Assembly: GCA_013397935.1 (NCBI GenBank)
Contig: VZRN01005408.1
Span: forward strand, 1 to 64,000
From: Dasyornis broadbenti
Taxonomy: Eukaryota; Chordata; Aves; Passeriformes; Dasyornithidae
Direction: 5' to 3'
DNA: 64,000 bases
This document shows positions 51,401-60,400 of the stretch, in pieces. Numbering within the stretch: the first letter of the stretch is position 1; each line of letters begins with the position of its first letter. Under the pieces are notes generated by a model that was given only the letters and a program-made list of their open reading frames with translations, was not told where the DNA came from and made no database searches. The position numbers and the translations under genes are program-made.

Positions 51401-54400
51401 CCAAAGCAGTCTGGGATTTTACGCAGCTGAAATGATGGTTCTGAATCTTAGAAAAACTGTAAAGTCCTGATGAGGGATTTGTGGGGGACGGGGTGGCATT
51501 GAGGGATCCCTCATTGGCTGAAAGAGGAGGCTAAAAAGGTGTTAATTACAGATCTGTATTGCACAGAGGGTTCAACAGGCGTGTCCCAAATAGCTCCGGC
51601 TTCCATCAGAGCTGACAGAAACATTGCCAAACCCATTGGCTCCCGTGAGGAGAGCTGGCATTGCTGGGTTTGCGGTGGGAGCTTTGTCACCCTCCCTTTG
51701 CCTCCACAGTGCCTCTGCAGGTCTGTGCCATGCTGTCATCAGCCTCTTGTGTCCCCTCAGCTCCTGGTTCCACTCCAGCGTCCTCTGGGGTGGCAGGGCA
51801 AACCTTTTGATGTCACTTGAGGGCCATTTGTCACCTCAGAGCACCGACCTGCTGCTCCCCACTCCTGCCACTTCACTGCCCTGTTATTCACCTTTTAATT
51901 CACTGTTTAATTTCCTCTGTTGTTCACCTGTTACTCACTGTTCGAGAGCCAGCAATCCAAAGCAGAGAGAAAAGGATCCACAGCCCTGGGTTCAGAGTTA
52001 GCCACCAAAATAAATGTTAAAATTTCCATTTTTGTAGGGTGGAATTACACTGGTGATGCAAATAGCCTCAATATAACCTGCTTTTTTAACAGTGACCAGA
52101 AGTAAAACTTCAGCCTTGGAGTCATTAAATTTTTCTGCTTTATCTCTCTCCCTCCTCCATTTTCCATAGATGCAGGGGTTATATGGGTGAATTAACTGCA
52201 GCTCAGGTCACAGTGCAGAGAGCCTCATTCCATAAGTCCTGCTCTAATTGGCAGCCCAACATATGAAATACTTTCTCGAAAAGGGAAACAAGATTTTATG
52301 TGCTTCAGTAAATCTCACTCACATCCTCAAGAATTACCAGACAGCATTGCACAGCCTTTTAAAATGCTAATTATTGGCATAAATTGTGCATTCTGTACAA
52401 AATTTGCAAATTAAGGCATCATTTTAGATTGAAGTATCTTTTTTTTTTCTTTTTTCTATTTTTTTTTTTTTTAATAACAACTTAAAGCTTATCAGTGAGG
52501 AACATCCCATATGTTCTAGGGAGAGATTTCAGAAGGAGCGTCTGCCAAGCTCTCACAAGCCTTACTGGCACTTTCTGTTAGCACCTTCATCCATGACATT
52601 TGTGTGATGTTTGGGGTTTGGGGCGGTTTTTTACGTGCTTTTCCATTAGAGACGCACTGGTGCCTTTAGAAAAATGAGTAAGGGAAAGTGGTTTTTGACC
52701 GTTCACACTTTGAAGTAGAAACTAAGGAGAGAAGATGTCAGTAGTTTTTTGTTTTTTGTTTTTTTTTTTTTGCCTTTTAAATGCACATTCTTTAGTAGGA
52801 AACCCGGTGAACCCCACCAGAGCACATCTGACACACTCTGTCCTCAGGCTACCACCTGGAGAAGAAGCTGGTGCAGCTCACGTGATGCCGCTGCATCATT
52901 AGGCAGATCCTGCTGCTTGCAGAGGTGAAAACAGAACCCGTGTCCAGGGACACTCCAAATTACCTCTGCTAATTTCATTAAGGACTGGAGCTCAATCCCC
53001 TCATTAGTGTAGCTGGATGCTATGGTTGCAGGGTGTCCTGTGAGGAGGTGCGTGGAAAAGATGCCTTATCAGGGATGCTTGGATGAGCAGGTCTGTGGTG
53101 GATGTGACATAATTCTGTTTCTTCTCTGTGTAGTTAAACACGTTTGTTATCTCAATGTAGCATGGCAGCCGGTGCAACAAGCTGCTCCTGTCAGCGCTGA
53201 TATTCACTGGGAGCTCATCTGGGAAGAGGCAGTTCCTCCTCCAGGCTGGAGCCATGGTTCAGCTGCCCCAGCATGAGCAGAATAACGTGCTCGGAGCTGT
53301 GTTGGTTATTGAAGGGAGAAGACTTTGTATTTCTGCCCAGTATAAACCAAGATATTACAGCAGAATGTTCTTCATTGGAAGGGGGGGTTTGATTTGCCAT
53401 CAGGTGCAGAATTGTGGAATTCCTTGGTTTGTGATAAGGTGCACTGTCAGCTTTAAAATAATCTCTTTGGGATGTCTTTTTGCGCTACACACTCACATAT
53501 TGTTATTTGGAATGTGGTTTATTTCACAGAAGCTGATCTCTGGTTTTGTTGAATTTGTGGGTTAATGGGAGAGATGTTGTTACCCATATCAAGTATAACT
53601 TAGAATCATGGAATGGTTTGGGTTGGAAGGGACCTTAAAGCCAATCTCATGCCTTGGGCAGGGACACCTTCCACTATCCCAGGTTGCTCCAAGCCCTGTC
53701 CAACCTGGCCTTGGACACTTCCAGGGATCCAGGGGCAGCCACAGCTTCTCTGGGCACCCTGGGCCAGGGCCTCCCCACCCTCACAGCCAAGAATTCCTTC
53801 CCAATATCCCATCTATCCCTGCCCTCTGGCAGTGGGAAACCATTCTCCCTTGTCCTGGCACTCCAGGCTCTTGGAGTCCCTTTCCAGTTCTCTTGTAGGA
53901 TCCCTTCAAGGCCACAGTGGGGTCACCCCAGAGCTTCTCTTCTCCACGCTGAACAATCCCAACCTCCTCCAGCCTTTCCTCATAGGAGAGGTTCTCCATC
54001 CCTCTGATCAGCTTGGTGCCTCCTCTGGACATTCAGGAATGTTGTTATCCACATTTCCAATCTCCTTTTCAAAGCATCTGTTGTTTTACCTGACACAGGT
54101 AAAGATCAGACCTTTCACCTGACCCAGGCAGAGTTCAGACCTTTAGGCTGAGCTCAATTTCGTCAGCTCCTGTGCTCCAGGAATGAGTGAAGTAACTCTC
54201 CTGTGTTTTTCCATAACAGCTGGAGTGTTGTGTCACTTCTGGGCTGCTCTCACCCACAAGCTGGGCTCTGCTTGTGTCTGAGTCTCGTGTTTGGATTTAA
54301 AAACCACATTTGTCTGTGCTGCTGTTCATGGCACAAAAATTGCTGTCTGCACAAGCACCAGCATCTTGGCCTAATCACCAATTACGTTTTTATTGCAAGT

Positions 54401-57400
54401 CCCATTAGAAAGCATTTTAATTGTGGATTATCATTAGGATAATTACTTTGGTATAGTTATTTTGGTACATTTCCGTTGATATGCAAGCCCGTGCAGAGCC
54501 TCTCAGAAGCCTTTCACTGCACTAATATGTGCTGCTGGAATCTCAAATGAAGATTTTCCTGTAAAATCTTTTCTGTAATTCTAGCTCTTCAGGTATTTGC
54601 TAGCTTCATGTTCCATTTAAATGATTGCATTGCATTAAATACATATTAGATGCTTGTTTTTCATCCTTTGGTGCAGGCATTAATCCTGAATTAAACATCC
54701 AGATGGTAAATATTGGCTTACAGGTTTCACCTTGAGCTTGTCTTTCAAGAGAAGTTCAGCACAAGAGGTAAAAGGTGATAGTTAGGGCATGAAATACTTT
54801 TGTAAGAGCTTGTTTGGTGTCTATTTATTGTCTAACACTTGGCTGTCTGTTTATTATCTAACACACGGACAGGAGCTGGAACAGCCTGTTCAGGTCTCGG
54901 GTGGATCCCCAGGGCTGCTCCCGTTCCCAGCCTTCCCCCCATCCCTTGTTTCTGCCCTTTCCCTGCCCGCACCATCACGGCTGTCTGTGTGATCTCCCTG
55001 CAAACTGGATCACTCCAGTCGGTCTGAAAACGTGGGAGATTCCGTCTGGAAGATGGGAGGGAGTGGTGTGGAGTCAGGGGATGGCAGCGGGGACAGGGAA
55101 TGCCTGCAGTGCTCTGTGCCAGCATCTCCCTGCAGGGCAAGCCTTCCTGCCCTTTGGAAAGCAGTGCTGGGAGGAAGCCTGGAGCACCTGGATCTCCCAG
55201 GATTGTCCCAGGATGCTGTGATGAACCAACAAGGCAGCTTCAGTTCCTCTGATCGTTCAAAATCCCTTCAAAAGGATGAAGTGTGAATCCCAGCCGCGCT
55301 TCCTTCGTTTGCATCCTAGAATTTCCGTCTCTCCTCTGAAGTGAGACGAGTCTGTGTGTGTCATAGAGCAGCGATTTTCACAGCAATAATCTGAGAGCAG
55401 CAGAGAAGAGCAGTGGCAGAACATGACTTGTGTCTTGCAGTTGCTCTTTGAAATCCGCCCGGAGCGAGACTGGCGTTGGCATTTCTGCAGCTCAGCTTCG
55501 AGAAACAGCCGCCCTCCCGTTTCCTCTGGCTGCAGCAATCTCCATTTTTATTACTCGTGGCTGCTGCTCTCACTTCAGCTTAGCAAATTTAGCCCAAGCC
55601 AGCCCTGAGTTTCCTCAGAAACTCGTGGTGTTATTTCCTCAAAGAGGCAGCGAGCTCTGCCCTCAGTGTGAGGGAACTCCAAGGGGGTGAGAGCAGTTCT
55701 GTGACCAAAATCCAGGAATGGATCCACATGGCTTTGCAGGGAATAGTGAGAGTTGAGGTGTTTTTTTTTTCTGGGAACATCCCATTGCCCTGTCTGTTAG
55801 AGTGATGGGATAAGGGGTTATGACTTTAAACTGACGGGGGGCAACTTTAGAGGAGATATTAGGAAGCAATTCCTCACTGTGAGGATGCTGAGGCACTGGA
55901 ACTGAGGAACAGGTTGTCCAGGTGGATGCCTCATCCCTGGAATGTTCCAGGCCAGGCTGGATGGGGCTTGGAACACCCTGGGATAGTGGAAGGTGTCCCT
56001 GCCCATGGCTGGAGGTGAAACTGGGTGGGATTTAAGATCCCTTCCAACCCAAACCATTGTAGGATCCTATGATTTTATGAAACCAAGAGTTCACAGTAAG
56101 AACTCTTGGTTTAAGAGTTTTTGGGCAGGTTTAAGGCTTAAATTAAAGACCATTCCCTATTTCTTGCCTTTGGATCATCTCACTGAAGAGAGTCTGCAAA
56201 GATAACTTGAAATTAAAATGATTTCTTCAAGCTTTCAGGCATTTTGCTCTGTTACCATCAGCATCATTCTGTAAAATCTGGGAAGCAGCTGTAGCTAACT
56301 CAGTTTGTAGCTCCTCAGCTTTTAATGCAGTACATGTAAATCCTCCACAAGAGTAAAACTCGTAGCCTGAGATTAAAAAAAACCCCACAGTAATAATTCT
56401 AAATATGTTAACATATCTCTGGAATATACTCACTTCAGCAAGGATGTATACATGTGAAAATACAGGTTGGTTATTTATTATTTTAATCAGGGAAAGGCAA
56501 CCAGGCACATTTTGTTCATGGTGAATCTCAAAGTACCTATTTTCAGGCCATTCCTTCTTGCATGGAAAACAGCAATATGTCAGAATTCTTCCTAAGGTGT
56601 GCATTGCATCTGTGCGTGATGGTTTTTTCCTTAGAAAAATCATAAATTAGAGTCGTTTCCCTGTGTTTCAATGCAGAGATGCAAATAATTGTTGCTCTGG
56701 GGTAAGTATTTCAGCATGCATTTGTACCAGGTGAATTCTCTGCCTGTTTAGATGAGGATTTATGATTTCAGTTGGTGTTAATTTAGCAAGTGAGTAGAAG
56801 GATTTGCCATCTAATAAAATTGAAAAAAGAAATTTATTTTTAAGAGGCAGAAGGAGGGAAAAAAGACCAAACCATCTTCATAGCAGAACAGATAAGCAGG
56901 TGTGTGTGCTGAGGCTCTGCATGTGACTGTAGCTACATTGCCTGGAAATTACAGCCAATTTTCTTCTGAATTTCTATCAAACTGCTGATCAAAATCAGTG
57001 GGGGATGTGGTGCAGTGCCATTGGATGCAGCTGGGATGTGTTGCACTGGGAATTTCAATGATTCCTGGGAGCGGGAGATGGATGTGCCTTTGCTGCTGGG
57101 AGATAATGAGAGGGTAAGTGCTCCTCTGACAGCCTTTGACATCAGGGAGGTGACAGGTGACAAAAATGGGTTGGAACAGAGTTTTTGTGCTCTTCTACCA
57201 GGATGTGTTCTGCAAGGCCTCAGGAAGATCTGCACAGAGCTGGGGTTTGGGGTTTGATTGTAAGTGCTTGTTCAGGATCATTCCAGCAGGAGAAAAGGCC
57301 GCAGGGAGAGCTCAGAGCCCCTGGCAGGGCCTAAAGGGGCTCCAGGAGAGCTGGAGAGGGACTGGGGACAAGGGATGGAGGGACAGGACACAGGGAATGG

Positions 57401-60400
57401 CTTCCCACTGCCAGAGGGCAGGGAGAGATGGGATTTTGGGATGGAATTCTTGGCTGGGAGGGTGGGGAGGCCCTGGCACAGGGTGCCTAGAGAAGCTGTG
57501 GCTGCCCCTGGATCCCTGCAAGTGTCCAAGGCCAGGTTGGACAGGCCTTGGAGCAGCCTGGGATAGTGGAAGGTGTCCCTGCCCATGGTAGGGGCTGGAA
57601 CTGGATGAGCTTTAAGATCCCTTCCATTCCAAACCATTCTGGAATTTTAAAAGTTTGGGACTATTCTGCTGGAGACAGGGCCCCATCTGGACAACCTCAA
57701 CTGCCATGAGGTGAACCCACATCTGAGTAAAATCAGGTTTTACATCTCCAAAATTTTGGATGAGGACACAAAACCCACACAGTTTTTAGGAGGGGGCACC
57801 TGAAGCTTTTCCCAAAAGCTTTGGCAGAATTGCAAAGCCACACTGTTTTCTCCGAACTCCTATTTTCTTGCTGTGACTTTTATTTAAGAAAACCCTCCAA
57901 GCCCGTTTGTTTGTGAACAGCTTTAGTAAGACCTGGACCTTTTCAAGCAGGAGGAAGCCCTGCAGTTTGTTGTGTTTAAAGATGTCTAATATCTCTTCAT
58001 CCATAATATTTCCAGCTGCTAATGATGTGTAAATAATCTGGATGTTTTTTCCTGCTCTGTTAGGACCAGGTTATTTACCATTTCTTTCACTTAAAGTAAT
58101 GGTTGCTGTGTGCAGTTCTGTGCTTTATTCATGCAACATTTCTCTGCTTTTAAGCTGAGCAGCTTTAATTTGCTACTTGGCTAATTTCCTGCTGAATTTA
58201 ACTCTTTCTGAATTCCTCTTTGCTGGTGTCGTGCTTCAACCCCAGCCTGCAGCTGCAGTGGGATGGGGAGGAGAACTGGGGAAAGGTAAAACCCATGGGT
58301 TGAGATAAGAACAGTTTAATCATGAAAATAATAATAATAATAATAATGGGGAAAAAAATCCAGGAATAAGTCCTGGCCACGTTCCCCCCCCAGCTTTTTG
58401 TGCAGCTCCTCGCTGGCAGAGCACGAGACACTGAAAATCCCTGATTTAGGGTAAGCACAATCTAAATATCAGTCTGTTATCAACATTATGCTCATCCTAA
58501 ATCCCAAATGTGCTGTACCAGCTACCAGGAAGAAAATTCACTTTATCCCAGCCGAAACCACCTCCTTCATGCAGAGAGAGTGAAGCTGGCTCGGCAATGC
58601 CAAGCAGTTGTGGGCATTTTCAAAGACCTCCTTTATTTTGCCTACTAAGGGACTCCAGGAATGTTGATATATTCACTGAATTTTTAATTTTCTTCATAAT
58701 CTAGAAATTCCATGCTAAAGTTGGGCTCTCACATGTCCTTGGAGTCGTCTTGTGTGGGGGTGGCAGGGAGCGTTTTGTGCTTGGCAAGGATGGGTCAGCT
58801 CAGGCCTTAAATCAGCCCTGATTTAAGCAGATCCTCTTGCTGAAATTTTCTTCCCCCTTATCATGGGAAGGGTGTTCTGCTTTATTTAAACCTTTGCCAT
58901 CTTGTCGGATGAGAATCCAGGAGATTAGGAGTGCAATCACACCAGGCTTTAAAAATAGAGATGCTGAGCAGTTGCATTTCTTGGCTTTTTGCACAGGCCT
59001 TCAGTAACTGCTTTGGAAAAAAGGATGTAAAGGATGCTACTTGCCTTTCCCCATTTTTTTTCTCACTTTCCCTTTTTTTTCCCTTTCCCCCCTTTTTTTT
59101 CCTTTCCCTGCTTTTTTTTCCCATTCCTCTCTTATTTTTCCTTCCTCCTTTTTTCCTTCCCCCCTTTTTTCCTCTGCCCCTTTTTTCTTTTACTCCTTTT
59201 CCCCTTCCTTCTTTCTTCCTTCCCCCTTTTTCCCTTCCCCCCTTTTTTTCCTTTGCCCCCCTTTTTTCCCTTCCCCCTTTTATTCCTTTCCCCTTTTCTT
59301 TCCTCTTCCCCACAACTTTTCTTTCCCTCTTTCCCCATTTCATTTACCTTCCCCCTTTTTTTTCCCCCCCTTACCCCTTTTTCTTTTCTTTCATCAGAAG
59401 ATAAGTGTCAGTGATGGAAAAATGCTTTCACTGCCTTTTTTAAAATTAAATTAATCTGCTTTTTTAGTAGCATAATTAACTTTTCCTTGGGGGAAAAAAA
59501 AAAAAAACAGAAAACATGATAGAGAAGAAGAAATAATTGTCTTTGTAAAAAATGTTTGGGATTTTTTTTTTTTTTCCAAGTCATTTATTTTCATAGCCCT
59601 TCCTGCCCCATCCTTCTCCTTTTCAAGACAGGATTTTGGCAGAGTTATCCAGATAGGATTTCTGGATAGTGCTGGCGCAGGAATGCCCAGCACATGGAGC
59701 AGCTGGAGCAATTCCTGTCCCAGGTGTTGGTAGTGATTTATCCTGAACTGTCTCGTTTCTCCTGAAGAACAGGGGAGCATTAACGTATCCAAGGGAAGTG
59801 CCTCAGCTCAGGGATTAAACTCACTAAACAGCATTTGGACAGGTGGAAGTGCAGGTGGAAGATTAATGAATTTGTGCCTTTGGTGGTAGAATTAACTAAA
59901 AGGGGGTTGCTTTGAAAATAGCGGGGGAAAAACCATTGAAACACTGAAATAAAAATAAAACCTTGATACTTGGAACTGGGAATCAACTTCTGGAAACCCA
60001 GCGCTGGGGTTGGATTTGGTTTGTTGTGCTCGTCTTCAACAATGGGAATACTGTTGGAGCCGGGATTCAGGTAAAGGAGAGAAAGGAAAATAAAACACTC
60101 CCTCACTTTGGATGCCGAGCGATGTTGACAGAATGCCTGGATATTTCATATCTTGTACGATTTCATGCTGGCTTTCCTTTTTTACTGGTGGATTTTTCAC
60201 ACAACACAAACGCTGTCACGTTTTTAAAAGAATATAACAAACCATTGTTCCCATTTTCCCCTAAACTACAGAGAGGGTCAGATATGCTTTGGGGTTTAGG
60301 TATTTTAAATTTTTTCCTGATTCCTTAAGGGAGGTGCATCATTGTTCAGATACGCTGTAAAAATGAAAAGTCTTTTAAAAGCTTCTCCATCTGCTCCTGC

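Noticed and set aside
58931..59454. Phe/Pro/Ser-rich + strand frames and Lys/Gly-rich - strand frames
   Set aside because: They are translations of the polypyrimidine tract in intron 4.
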